The notes below the pieces were generated by a model. That model was not told the DNA's origin and did no database searches. It saw nothing but the letters and a program-made list of their open reading frames with translations. Below are positions 30,988 to 41,481 of a DNA stretch of 64,000 bases, in pieces (within the stretch, counting starts at the first letter, position 1; each line of letters begins with the position of its first letter). The stretch is from Aldrovandia affinis. Taxonomy: Eukaryota > Chordata > Actinopteri > Notacanthiformes > Halosauridae. The position numbers and the translations under genes were made by a program. The stretch spans positions 310,001 to 374,000 of the forward strand of contig JAINUG010000138.1 of assembly GCA_029706075.1 (NCBI GenBank), written 5' to 3'.

Positions 30988-31834
30988 CTGGACTCTGTGG
31001 TGGCCAATCCATGTGTGAAAATGATGTCTCATGCTCCCTGAACCACTCTTTCACAATTTGAGCCCGATGAAACGTGGCATTGTCATCTTGGAATATGCCC
31101 GTGCCATCAGGGAAGAAAAAATCCATTGATGGAAAAACCTGGTCATTCCATATATTCAGGTAGTCAGCTGACCTCATTCTTTGGGCACATAACGTTGCTG
31201 AACCTAGACCTGACCAACTGCAGCAACCCCAGATCATAACAGTGCCCCCACAGGCTTGTACGGTAGGCACTAGGCATGATGGGTGCATCACTTCATCCGC
31301 CTCTCTTCTTACCCTGATGCACCCATCACTCTGGAACAGGGTAAATCTGGACTCGTCAGACCACATGACCTTCTTCCATTGCTCCAGAGTCCAATCTTTA
31401 TGCTCCCTAGCAAATTGAAGCCTTTTTTTCCAATTAGCCTCACTGACAAGTGGTTTTCTTAAGGCTACACAGCTGTTTAGTCCCAATCCCTTGAGTTCCC
31501 TTCGCATTGTGCGTGTGGAAATGCTCTTACTTTCACTATTAAACATAGCTGTGAGTTCTACTGTTGATTTTTTACTATATGATTTCACCAAACGTTTAAG
31601 TGATCGCCGATCACGATCATTCAATATTTTTTTCCGACCACATTTCTTCCTCGAAGATGATGGTTCACCACTATCCTTCCAGGTTTTAATAATGCGTTGG
31701 ACAGTTCTTAACCCAATTTTAGTAGTTTCAGCAATCTCCTTAGTTGTTTTCTTTGCTTGATGCAGGCCAATAATTTGACCCTTCTGAAACAGATTAACAT
31801 CTTTTCCACGACCACAGGATATGTCTTCCGACAT
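30988..31834 (-). pseudogene. Tc1-type transposase (family E), split after WPPQSP
   Basis: ATG at 31834 gives about 282 codons open to the insertion point. Features: N-terminal HTH ([19 protein letters not shown]), GRKK(I)-type AT-hook-like linker, second HTH ([16 protein letters not shown]), [10 protein letters not shown] (first D), [11 protein letters not shown] (second D) and the start of the WPPQSP motif, where the 29780-30987 element interrupts it. The E-containing part lies at 29692-29779. Apart from the insertion this frame is intact, which makes it the best-preserved transposase in the window and dates the insertion after a period of activity. Confidence 0.9.
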
Positions 31835-31995
31835 GGTTGTTTAAGAAATTAGAAACTACTCACTGCATCAGTTAGGGTTAAATAACTTGTTGCCAGCTAA
31901 AACATATTAATCACTGCAATAATTATCCAATGGAAGGCTCTTTAATTTCCTTAGTTAAATCCAGGTGGTGACTTTTTTTTTGGCCAGGCAGTGTA

Positions 31996-34621
31996 TATCA
32001 GAGTTATATATTTCATGAAATATATATTTTTCCCCAATCATATTTGTAGGCACATTTCATTGCTGCAACGTCCTCTGTCAATTCAGGGTAGCAAAAACTA
32101 GCACACGTGTCCTCCAAGTCATGTGTGCCAGCCTGAGCTGCGTCATTACATTGGAGGCATACACTTCATGCATAACTTCCACTGGTAGACTACAGGCACT
32201 CTATCAACAATGAGTCACTCTTGCGCAAAGAGGCATGGCATACCCTGCTGAATAGAACCCTCCATCCCTGGATAACACTATGATCAAAGGCCTACCTCTT
32301 TAGCTTGTCATCACACCTGGAAGGTCCTCCATGTTTTTATCTTTTGTACTTGACAGCTGTCTCGGATAGTGCTATCAGAGTTGACCAGTTGAGTTCACAT
32401 ATTCCATGTCAGCCTTGCTCCTGCTAGTCAACACATTGTGTGCTGTGTCTGCCTTCATTGAGGGAATTTACATGTCAAAAAGAACTATAAAACTGCAATA
32501 TAATTGTATGATGCATGATCAGGTAAATTAATCTGCAGGTGTAAACCCAATCCAGGATATACTGTGAAGTAGAGAGAACACAACAAAAGGTTAACCTTAC
32601 TCGCTCTCCTCATTCTGAATGTATTTATGTCCCTTAAATTGATATTGTACATGTGTTTAAGGCAACACACAACCTCTAATTTGTGCCACAGTTCAACTGA
32701 ATGACAAATGAATTCAAATGTAAAATTCCATAAATGTTTACTTTTTTTTTTTTTTTTATTTTTTTTAAAGATTTTTAACTCCTTATTTAAAAAATATGGC
32801 AAAGTTCATATCTATTGTTAGCTGGGGATTTATACTTCACAGAGACTAGTTTTTCTTCCTGCATGCTGATTTGGCCTCCCATTGAAGAGCTCTTCAGAAC
32901 CATGCCTTCACCGCGCTTCAGTGCCTGCAGTCATGCCCCGTGCTCCCCGCCCCTTCCGTGAGCTGGCTAGCGGTCTGAGGCCCGCTCTTATTTCAGATAA
33001 GCAGAGTGGAACCTCTGGCATTGGTTGCTCGGAGACAAAGAGTTTGGCTGAATGCTTCGCTTCTCCCGCAGTGTTAGATAACCGAAACAGAGGCGGGTTT
33101 AGTCATTTTGGGGCCCCAATCAAACAATTGTTCAAACTAGAATGTGATATTGCCTCGTGCCAGCAGGGGGCCCCTGCTTTGCAGGCCCCAATCAATTGAT
33201 TGGTTTGAGTGTTGGGAAAGCAAGGCACTGGACTGAAGAGTACGTGGGACAGTGCCAGCAACAAGCCTAACCGGGCGTAACCCTTAACCATACTCTTGGA
33301 AATCTACACTTGACAAATAAGCTAAGCGCTGCTACTCTAAGGCACTTCTCATAATAGACAGACTGGCAACAATACGGATAAGGGTATATTATTAAAGAAA
33401 AGTATCTATCTAGACACGTAAATAGATAGAGCAGATATAATTGTCTTTGTCTATGTATGTATCCATCTATGTTTGGAATCACAAGCTACTTTATATACAA
33501 AAACATGGCTTCTTTTTCCAGACATATAATGTTCTTTGTTTAAAACTCTTGACAAGTATTCATATGAACTGGTCTGATGACAATTTTCCATGATAACAAT
33601 AAACAAGAATATATTTCAAAATATGTTTGCTTTTTTCAATCTTGAATCAAGATTTGTGCTTTTGTCACTTACTGTCCATGCCCCTGGTCAATTTCACTTC
33701 TGTCAATCAGTCTTCATTAGAAGATATGATCAATGTTTCTGTCATGATATATCAATATCAAATATTATCATATCACATTCTCATTAAGTACTTTGTCATA
33801 CACACAGCTGCCTATACGTACCTAATGACCGAAGAGTGCAGAGAGGACCAGCTGTATTTTCCTCCTGTAAACATCTGCACTGCAGGAGGGTCTTTCAACT
33901 GTAGTGAGGTTTCATCAGAGTTTTTTTAACAGTCCTCGAGTTGTCATATGCTTTACTATAAAGTGAGAGAGCAGATATGCTCGAGCAGATATGACGAGCC
34001 TAGATAGGCCGAACGGCCCGTTGTTGTCATTATGTATTCTTATGTTCTTATGTTCTTATATTCAGTGCCAGGGGCTGCTATAGAGAGCCAATGTCCTTAT
34101 CCATGTTTATCTTACACAATAATCTCTTTGCACAGGTAGATTGATTTGTGAATGCATCACTAAGCACAGGTTTTTTTTTTAGTGGAGGGGAAATTGAAAA
34201 GCAAACTTCCCATTTTACTTTTTGGCCTTAACAAGTTTGGCTTTTGGCTGTTAGCCCTTTCCATGCAGCTTAAAGAAACATATAGCTGTAGTGCCATTTT
34301 TCTGCATTTCTTACTCAAATGTACAGTTAAGGCTTCAAATTGTTTTTGATTGGACTTCTCTTCAAATTTGTTGTTGTTCTAATTCTTTGAAATGTGTCAG
34401 ACTGGCCTTATTAGAACACCAACTGTGTTTTAACTTGAATAATACCATTGTATATTGAATAATATCATTAAAGGGTTCCCATGAGCCATCATTGTAGGCC
34501 TTCCAGTTTTTTAAACTCATCCAGAAAGACGTTTTGTCGTGCGGCACATTATTCCCTTCCCAGTAGAACACTGTTCTTCCTGTAAAATATTGTTTTCTGT
34601 CTGATCAAATAATTTCATTTG
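31996..34621. other. Mostly unassigned sequence
   Basis: Contains a T-rich run at about 32741-32767 and a GC-richer block at 32.86-33.25 kb whose 105-codon frame (32882-33199) has no recognised domain. At about 33980-34062 ccgaacggcccgttgttgtc is followed by repeated cttatgtt, which looks like the 3' tail of a retroposon I cannot name. Nothing else recognised. Confidence 0.45.
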
Positions 34622-34626
34622 ATACT
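34622..34626. repeat. Target-site duplication ATACT, left copy
   Basis: ATACT precedes the TGTGAGGG end of the Gypsy element; the identical 5-mer follows its other end at 41470-41474. Confidence 0.85.
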
Positions 34627-35364
34627 TGTGAGGGCTTGTAGGGGTGAGGCCCAAGTGCGACCAATGGGGAATAAGGATCAGAAACACTCCTGAACAATCA
34701 GGATGTCACTAAAACACAATAGGGAGCAAGGGGCGTTAACCCACGAGAATCGCTACAGAAAATAAAACAAAACTACCAGCGTAATACGAAATAATAACTA
34801 CCCCTAAAAAGGGCGAATAAAGGCGGTCCGCGAACGGTACCGAACGATAGTAAAACCAAACAGAAATTTCTGGCGTGTAGCCCAACACCACACGCAGAGG
34901 AAAAAGGAAATAAAATAACTTGCGTCGCAACACAAGCAAAAAGAAAACAAAGCTGGAATAGAACCCAGACACCTAAGACGCAGCTTAGGAAAACGAACAG
35001 CGAAAATAAGTGCCCTGGGTCTGTCGATAAGTAACCACGAACACAGACCAAACAAAACAAGAAAAGCTAGACTTCCGTAGAAGTGGCGAGAAAGCTAAAG
35101 TGAAATACTTTTCTAAATACTTTTCTAAATACCTTTCTAAATACTTTTCTAAATACTTTCTTTTTTTAGGACTGATACCGTACCGGCTTCAATGCCAAAT
35201 GAATAGACACTGAAGCACGGAGTAGTGAAAGCAGCGAACTGAAGTAGGCAGTGAACACCTGAAAACAATCCGCTGATTAGATATGGAGATGAGCCAGAAC
35301 GTACTCACGAGGATAGAAAAGGATTACGCCCACACAGGGCTAAACAGGCACTCAAACCATGACA
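34627..35364 (-). repeat. 3' LTR of the Gypsy element
   Basis: 738 bp, starting TGTCATGG and ending CCCTCACA in element orientation. It contains about five copies of a 12-bp repeat (atacttttctaa) at 35103-35160. The 140 bp at its inner end match 41329-41469 with only two clear differences, both at CpG sites (C-to-T and G-to-A). Confidence 0.9.
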
Positions 35365-35376
35365 GGACCCCCCCAC
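35365..35376 (-). promoter_or_regulatory. Polypurine tract of the Gypsy element
   Basis: On the minus strand gtgggggggtcc lies directly before the TGTCATGG start of the 3' LTR, overlapping the stop codon of the integrase/chromodomain frame. Confidence 0.75.
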
Positions 35377-35949
35377 TAAGGAGCGGCCCCAGACGCTCTT
35401 TCTGCCTCACGCCTGTGAAAGTCCCGGATCAATTCAGGATCGCAAATGTTCCTAGCGGGAACCCACAAGCGCTCCTCAGGCTCATAGCCCTGCCAATCTA
35501 TGAGAAACTGTCTACCCCTACCCACCCGTCTTTCAGCCAGAATCTGGCAAACCGTATCCACTGGTCCCCCACCGACAAACCGAGGGGGGGGCCGCGGGGC
35601 ATCAGCAGGAGCCAAAGCGCTAATGAGAACTGGCTTGAGACGGGAGATGTGGAAGGTAGGGTGAATTCTCATAGATGGCGGAAATTGCAACCGCACCGTG
35701 ACGTGGTTAATTTTGCGGGTGATCTTAAATGGACCGACGTAGCGGGGTGCCAGTTTTCGAGATTCGACTCGCAACGGCAGATCCTGAGTGGACAGCCATA
35801 CCCGCTGTCCTACCCGGTGGCCCGACGGTGCCTGTCAGCCAGTCTCTTCTGGGTCGAGGACGCCCGCAGTAATGCCGACCGGACTCGCTTCCAAGTAGAC
35901 CGACACCGCTGAATAAACCGGCCCGCAGAAGGAACACTAACATTCTCCT
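35376..35949 (-). pseudogene. Gypsy integrase C-terminus and chromodomain
   Basis: The 133-codon frame 35376-35774 opens with [17 protein letters not shown] (integrase C-terminal fold) and [14 protein letters not shown], then reaches [20 protein letters not shown] and [15 protein letters not shown], a chromodomain with the expected aromatic and W positions. In the family this domain directs integration to chromatin marks. Upstream (35775-35949) the preceding integrase segment has a frameshift and stops. This is the cleanest surviving domain of the element. Confidence 0.88.
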
Positions 35950-36484
35950 CTAGGTCCGGGAAGAGTGGAGGCTGATACCCCACTTAGGCCTCGAATGGCG
36001 AAGGGCCTGTGGAGGCATTGCGCAAGGTGTTATGGGCATACTCGGCCCAAGGGAGGTACCGACTCCATGAAGTGGGGTTAGCACTGGCCAGGCAGTGGAG
36101 AGTGTTCTCCAGCGTCTGGTTAGTGCACTCTGTCTGTCCATTAGTTTCCGGGTGGAAGCCCGAGGAGAGACTGACAGAGGCACCAAGCTGGGAACAAAAT
36201 GATCTCTAGAAGCGGGTGATAAACTGAGGACCTCGATCCGATACCACGTCCATGGGTAAACCATGCAGTCGAAAAACGTGGTTAATGATAAGCCATGCAG
36301 TCTCCGGCGCCGAGGGTAGTTTAGGCAGGGGGATAAAATGACCTGCCTTAGAAAAGTAGTCAACTACCACTAAAATGGCCATTTTGCCTTCTGAAGGTGG
36401 CAGCCCGGTGATGAAGTCCAAGGCAATGTGACTCCATGGCCGACTGGGAATGGGGAGAGGACGTAAGAGTCCCGAAGGTGACAT
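35950..36484 (-). pseudogene. Gypsy integrase catalytic core, frame-broken
   Basis: The frame 36206-36484 contains [19 protein letters not shown] (first D) and [13 protein letters not shown] (second D) and then stops. Past the stop the same phase continues with [14 protein letters not shown], carrying the E of the DD35E triad, and then a further stop. The zinc-binding HHCC domain expected upstream is absent: the sequence runs almost directly from RNase H at 36487 into [16 protein letters not shown]. Inactive. Confidence 0.87.
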
Positions 36485-36486
36485 TT

Positions 36487-36771
36487 TTATGTTAATAAAA
36501 AATTAAAATGGGTGAAGAACAGAGCCCAACGGGCCTGCCGCGAATTGCGCCTTTTAGCCGTCTGGATGTACTGAAGATTCTTGTGTCCATCTGTCCAGAT
36601 GGTGAAAGGGTGTTCGGCCCCCTCCAACCAATGACGCCATTCCTCTAACGCTAATTTAACCGCTAAGAGCTCCCGGTCTCCTATATCATAATTCCTCTCT
36701 GCTGGTGTCAGGGTCTGAGAGAAATAGGCACACGGATGGAGCTTCTGATCCTGGGGTGTGTGTTGAGACAA
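36487..36771 (-). pseudogene. Gypsy RNase H fragment
   Basis: The frame encodes [19 protein letters not shown], then [20 protein letters not shown] and [14 protein letters not shown], the typical Gypsy RNase H block. The preceding connection region is missing; a GFANFYRRFI trace sits at about 36790-36830 in another frame and then jumps into this segment. It ends with a stop before the integrase core. Confidence 0.85.
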
Positions 36772-36817
36772 AATAGCCTAAAATTGCAAATAAATCGCCG
36801 ATAAAAGTTAGCAAACC

Positions 36818-37436
36818 CTAAAAATGCTGAATGTCCTTAATGGACCGCGGGGTGGGCCAGCGCATAACCACCTTTTCTGGGTCCATTTGGACCCTTCCCT
36901 CAGCCACAATGAACCCTAAAAATGACACTAAGGGAGCATGAAAAACGCACTTCTCCGCCTTGACGAACAATTGCGCCCTGAGCAGAGCCTTTAAAACCTG
37001 CCGAATGTGTGTAACGTGCTCAGTCAAGCTGTTAGAAAAAAACAGAATATCATCTAAATAGACGAAGACAAATCTCTCTAACATCTCTCTGAGCACATCA
37101 TTGACAAACGCCTGAAACACAGAGGGGGCGTTAGTGAGCCCAAATGGCATCACTAAGTACTCATAGTGCCCACTATGAGTTTTAAAGGCTGTTTTCCATT
37201 CATCTCCCTTACGCATACACACTAAATGATAGGTGTTATGAAGGTTGAGTTTGGAAAACACCTTCGCTCCCTGGAGACGTTCAAATTGCCGAGTTCATTA
37301 GAGGTAGAGGGTAGCAGTTTTTAACAGTAATAGTATTAAGACCTCTATAATCAATGCAGGGCCTTAATCCCCCATCCTTCTTCTGGACAAAGAAAAAACC
37401 TGCACCAGCCGGAGAAGTCGAGGGCCTAATGAGCCC
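36818..37436 (-). pseudogene. Gypsy reverse transcriptase, main part
   Basis: Immediately left of the L2 insertion the minus strand reads [20 protein letters not shown] and [16 protein letters not shown] (RT fingers), then shifts frame by one base near 37288. The 36818-37261 frame continues with [32 protein letters not shown], the catalytic [11 protein letters not shown] and [17 protein letters not shown]. The YLDD box is intact, but the frameshift and nested L2 inactivate the gene. Confidence 0.9.
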
Positions 37437-37441
37437 GTTAG
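37437..37441. repeat. Target-site duplication GTTAG, left copy (right at 40163-40167)
   Basis: GTTAG flanks the L2 insertion on both sides. The Gypsy reading frame is continuous across one copy of it, with ALAN on one side and GLIRPS on the other, which proves the insertion point. Confidence 0.9.
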
Positions 37442-37730
37442 GTCCACTGGGGAGTTTCCTAGACGAGATGGATGCCCTACTCAGTGCCTTCCTGAGGATG
37501 GCACTCCCGTCTTACTCCTCGGGGACTTCAACCTGCAGCTAGAGTCCTCCCAGGCCTCTGCATTCCTCCCCTGCTTCAGTCCTTTGACTTCACCATGGCT
37601 GAATCCCCATCCACCCACAAGGCCGGTAACCAACTGGACCTGGTCTTCACCAGGAACTGCGCCTCACCCAACATTACGGTATCGCCTCTACATGTGTCTG
37701 ACCATTCCTTTCTGTCCTTCTCCTCCCCTC
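37442..37730 (+). pseudogene. L2 endonuclease C-terminal part
   Basis: Readable in shifting frames: [14 protein letters not shown], then LLLGDFNLQLESS, then QLDLVFTRN and HVSDHSFL. These are conserved late motifs of the exonuclease/endonuclease/phosphatase fold, which nicks the target DNA in target-primed reverse transcription. Frameshifts and truncation inactivate it. Confidence 0.8.
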
Positions 37731-37909
37731 CCCTCTGTCCCTAAACCATCTTCACCTGCTCCCACTGTCCTTGTCCGTCGCAACCTCCGCGCTCTCTCAC
37801 CCGCTGCCCTGTCAGCTACTGTCCTATCTTCCCTTCCCCTACTGATGCCTTCTCTCAGCTACCTGCTGAAGTAGCATCATCCACCCTACTTTCTCTCTCT
37901 CCTCCTCCT

Positions 37910-39864
37910 TTGACTTACTCTGTCCTCTATCCGCTAAACCCGCTCGTCTCCGCCCCCCCCCCCTGGCTAACCGATTCCATTCGGGCTAACCGACTGAAGC
38001 TGCGTGCGGCAGAAAGGAAATGGAGAAAATCCAAATCCCCTGCAGCTCTGTCTGACTTCCACACACTCCTGGCTTCCTTCTCCGCTAACCTCTCCTCTGC
38101 TAAGTCTGCATTTTCCTTTCTAAAATTCAATCTTCTGTTTCCAACCCACGTAAACTCTATGCTACGTTTTCCTCTCTCCTCACCCCTCCTCCTCCCCACC
38201 CCCTCCTCTATAACCGCCGATGACTTCTCATCCTTCTTTCACGAGAAGGTGGAGGTCATTCGCAACTCCTTCCCCCAACCTCTCCCTCTCCCATCCCGCT
38301 ACCTAAACCTCCCACCCCTCTGTCCTCCTTCTCACCCCTCCCTGACTCTGACATCCTTCAACTTGTTCTCTCCCACCGTCCCACCACCTGCCCTCTTGAT
38401 CCCATTCCTTCCCCCTCTTCCAGTCCATTGCTATGGACATCCTCCCCTTTGTCTCTAATGTCATTAACTCCTCTCTTTCCTCTGGCTCTGTCCCCTCCTC
38501 CCTCAAATGCGCTCAGGTTGTCCCCCTCTTCAAAAAAACCCTCTCTGAATCCTGCTGTCATCTCTAACTACCGACCTGTCTCTCTCCTCCCATTCCTCTC
38601 CAAAACGTTAGAGCGGGCTGTCTATAATCAACTGTCTGCTCATCTCTCACAGAACGACCTGCTTGATCCTAACCAATCTGGGTTCAGAGCAGGCCACTCC
38701 ACAGAGACTGCTCTCCTTGCGGTCACAGAGGCTCTTCACATCGCTAAGTCCCGATCCCTTAGCTCCGTCCTCCTTCTCCTCGACCTGTCGGCGGCATTCG
38801 ACACCGTGGACCACCGGATCCTGCTCTCATCTCTCGTCGAGATGGGAATCTCTGGATCTGTGTTGACATGGTTTGAGTCCTACCTGGCTGATCCCTCTCC
38901 TCTCCCCGCACCCTCTCTACTGGTGTCCCGCAGGGCTCGGTGCTAGGCCCTGTCCTATTTTCTCTGTACACCAAGTCACTTGGTTCTGTTATTTCTGCTC
39001 ATGGTTTTCCTATCACTGTTATGCTGATGACACTCAACTGTTTCTCTCCTTCCCTCCATCTGATACCCAGGTCCCGGCACGGATCTCTGCATGCCTGGCT
39101 GACATCTCCGCATGGATGTCCACCCACCACCTGAAGCTGAACCTGGGGAAGACAGAGCTGCTCTTCCTCCCAGCGAAGGGCTCCCCGATGATTGATGCAT
39201 CAATCACCGTGGAAGGCTCCATAGTGTCTCCGTCCCAGTCTGCCAGGAGTCTTGGGGTAACCCTGGACAACCAGCTGTGCTTCTCGAGCCATATTGCAGC
39301 GATCACTCGGACCTGCCGTTTCTCCCTCCACAACATCCGGAGGATCCGACCGTTCCTCACTCAAGAGGCCACTCAACTCCTGGTCCAGGCCCTGGTGATC
39401 TCACGTCTGGACTACTACAATTCCTTGCTGGCAGGCCTTCCGGCCTGTGCCATCAAGCCACTGCAACTAGTCCAGAACGCTGCTGCTCGCCTGGTGTTCA
39501 ACCAGCCGAAGTTCACCCACGTCACCCCTCTACTCTCCTCTCTGCACTGGCTCCCCATCGCAGCACGCATCAGATTCAAGTCACTGGTGCTTGCTTTTCA
39601 AGCGGCCAGAGGTACTGCTCCCCATACCTCCAGTCACTCATCACGCCCTACACCCCGTCCAGACCTCTCCACTCCGCCTCCGCTGGCAGACTGACTGCCC
39701 CATCCCTCCGGGCGCCTGGCAGCCGCTCCTCGCGGTCTCGCCTCTTCTCTGTCCTGGTCCCTCGTTGGTGGAACGACCTCCCGCAATTGGTCAGGACTGC
39801 GGAATCACTTCCAATCTTCCGCAAGAGACTCAAAACCCACCTCTTCAGACTCCACTACCCCTGA
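37910..39864 (+). pseudogene. L2 reverse transcriptase and C-terminal domain
   Basis: Successive frames are 37910-38458 (KLRAAERKWRKSKS, FHEKVEVIRNSF), 38428-38946 (PAVISNYRPVSLLPFLSK, FRAGHSTETALL, LDLSAAFDTVDH), 38873-39694 ([59 protein letters not shown]) and 39277-39864 (SRLFSVLVPRWWNDLPQLVR, then FRKRLKTHLFRLHYP at the stop). The RT catalytic YADD is present. At least three frameshifts separate the pieces, so it is inactive, but domain order and C-terminus are complete and make it a reference for the other two L2 copies. Confidence 0.9.
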
Positions 39865-40168
39865 TCTCTGTCCATCTAGCTAAATTATCTTCACCACTGT
39901 CTACTTGTTCAACACTATACTCTTTATAATAAAAAAAATAAAAATAAAAAAAATTGTACATTTTGTAAACATTGTAAAATACCTTTTCCTTCCCGGTGTT
40001 ACAGGTATGGTACGCAGATGCCTGCAATGATGTCTATTGCTGTATTCCTGCACTGATCTCGTGCGCTAACTGTGATTGTTCCTACCATGTATTGATGCAC
40101 ATCTTGTAAGTCGCTCTGGATAAGAGCGTCTGCTAAATGCTTAAAATGTAAAATGTAAAAATGTTAGC

Positions 40169-41002
40169 CAATGCCTCCTCCACATACTCCTTCATGGCGG
40201 CGCTCTCGGGAGCCGATAGGGAGTAGAGTGAACCCCTAGGTGGGATAGTGCCCGGGTACAGGTCGATCGCACAATCATAGGAACGATGGGGCGGCAAGGT
40301 AATGGCCTGCTGCTTGCTGAAAACCTTGGCTAAGTCAGCATATTTGGCCGGCACGTTAGTGGGTAAGGGGAAATCGGGTGCCCCTAGTAAACCCGCAGCT
40401 GCACTTATGGAGAACTCGTCATCAAAGTCCTCTGGCTCCGAAAACCCCTCTATGGAGGTCTCATCCCAGAGGTTGTCCCCATCAGCCGCAGAGTCCCAAG
40501 CCAAACTCTCCTGTCCTACCTCAGAGGGAGATGATCCTCCTGAACCCGCAGGATATTCCTCCTCCCCCTCATCGCTGTCAGACTCGGTTTCTGTGATACA
40601 CCCCCTACCGCCCGTAAAGGGTGGTGACGTCAATCGACAATGTGAAGAACACTGAGGACTCCACCGCAGAATGGTGTTATGACCATTACCCCAATTAACC
40701 TGCGGCGTGTGTCGGACTAACCATGAATGGCCTAAAACGAGAGGGAAGGCAGGGGAGTCCACTAAAAATAACCTAATGCATTCCCAGTGCCCTTGGTGAG
40801 ACACCCGCATATCTATGCGACCAGTGGTCTCTTTAACCACCCCTGTACCTAATGGACGACCATCGAGACCCGTAATTAAACAGGAACGGGATAATGAGTG
40901 AACGGGTAAACTCATTCTCCTAGCCCACTGAACGTCTGCGAAACACTCTACAGCTCCAGAGTCAAGGAATGCATCCACTGTAATGGAGTGCTGGCCCCAC
41001 AA
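40169..41002 (-). pseudogene. Gypsy protease and start of RT, interrupted by L2
   Basis: The frame begins near TVDAFLDSGAVECFAD, with the retroviral-type aspartic protease DSG motif, and continues through RLFLVDSPAFPLVLGHSWL. An acidic linker (TESDSDEGEEEYPAG) follows, then AKYADLAKVFSKQQAITLPP and AAMKEYVEEALAN, the conserved RT entry. There the L2 inserts at GTTAG. Apart from the insertion this section has no stop, so the Gypsy copy was fairly young when hit. Confidence 0.88.
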
Positions 41003-41067
41003 TAAACGGACAGGTAAGAGGGTTCGGAAGCCTGTGGTGGTAGGTCTCGCTAGTGGTTTCCGTCCAA

Positions 41068-41373
41068 CTAGCGAGACGTGCAGTTTCCCGACAACCTCGG
41101 GCAGTTGTCCCTACTGTGCCCCCAGCGCTTACAGTAGCGACAGCTTTTGTCACGGGTCGTGCCCCGCGGAGACTCACGCAGAGTCGAGCTGTCCACCTGC
41201 ATGGGTTCCTCTCTGTGAAAGAACGAGCGGGTGGAGGGGGGGGACGGAACGCGAAAGAGCTCTGAGCGGTCCTTCCTCTGACCTCGCTCTCTCTCCTTCT
41301 CTCTGATACGGTTGTCTATACGGATAGCAGTGGAAGCAGCGAACTGAAGTAGGCAGTGAACACCTGAAAACAA
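41068..41373 (-). pseudogene. Gypsy Gag C-terminal fragment with zinc knuckle
   Basis: The frame contains AIRIDNRIREKERERG, a Gag segment, and CRYCKRWGHSRDNC, a CX2CX4HX4C knuckle. The first residues of the open frame (MFSGVHCLLQFAA) come from LTR sequence joined to Gag by deletion, not from a natural start. The Gag N-terminus and capsid region are gone. Confidence 0.85.
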
Positions 41374-41469
41374 TCCGCTGATTAGATATGGAGATGAGCC
41401 AGAATGTACTCACAAGGATAGAAAAGGATTACGCCCACACAGGGCTAAACAGGCACTCAAACCATGACA
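41329..41469 (-). repeat. Truncated 5' LTR of the Gypsy element
   Basis: Only the first ~140 bp of the LTR remain (TGTCATGG at 41469 leftward); they match 35225-35364 at all but two or three positions. The LTR then joins mid-Gag at gcagcgaactg (cagttcgctgc on the minus strand). ATACT follows at 41470-41474. Confidence 0.9.
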
Positions 41470-41481
41470 ATACTACGATTC

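Larger units (their letters stand above)
29538..31993 (-). mobile_element. Tc1-like transposon, family E, interrupted by a TIR element
   Basis: The ends are CACTGCCCGTCCAAAAAA (left) and, inverted, CACTGCCTGGCCAAAAAA (right), each next to TA (29536-29537 and 31994-31995). Minus the 1208-bp insert at 29780-30987 it measures about 1.25 kb, the standard autonomous Tc1 size. The transposase reads from 31834 leftward and resumes beyond the insert. Confidence 0.92.
37442..40162 (+). mobile_element. L2-clade LINE inserted in Gypsy RT, copy 3
   Basis: This 2721-bp element lies antisense to Gypsy with a 5-bp duplication (GTTAG). It is the longest L2 copy here: partial endonuclease, full RT region, post-RT domain, and a 3' end with tcgctctggataagagcgtc followed by an aaaatgtaaaatgtaaa tail. 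The 5' truncation is inside the endonuclease domain. It must be younger than the Gypsy insertion. Confidence 0.94.
34627..41469 (-). mobile_element. Ty3/Gypsy chromodomain LTR retrotransposon, decayed, with nested L2
   Basis: The minus-strand order is truncated 5' LTR, Gag end, protease, RT, RNase H, integrase, chromodomain and 3' LTR, flanked by the perfect duplication ATACT. Integrase downstream of RT/RNase H and a C-terminal chromodomain identify the chromoviral Gypsy lineage. Removing the 2721-bp L2 leaves about 4.1 kb, well short of a full element. Missing parts include most of the 5' LTR with the primer site and Gag N-terminus, a segment between RT and RNase H, and one between RNase H and the integrase core. 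Confidence 0.93.

Noticed and set aside
32882-33199. Possible host exon in a GC-richer block
   Set aside because: No domain, no convincing splice context, no poly-pyrimidine tract/AG arrangement that I could defend.
35283-35912. 209-codon plus-strand frame
   Set aside because: Antisense shadow of the Gypsy integrase C-terminus/chromodomain and LTR.
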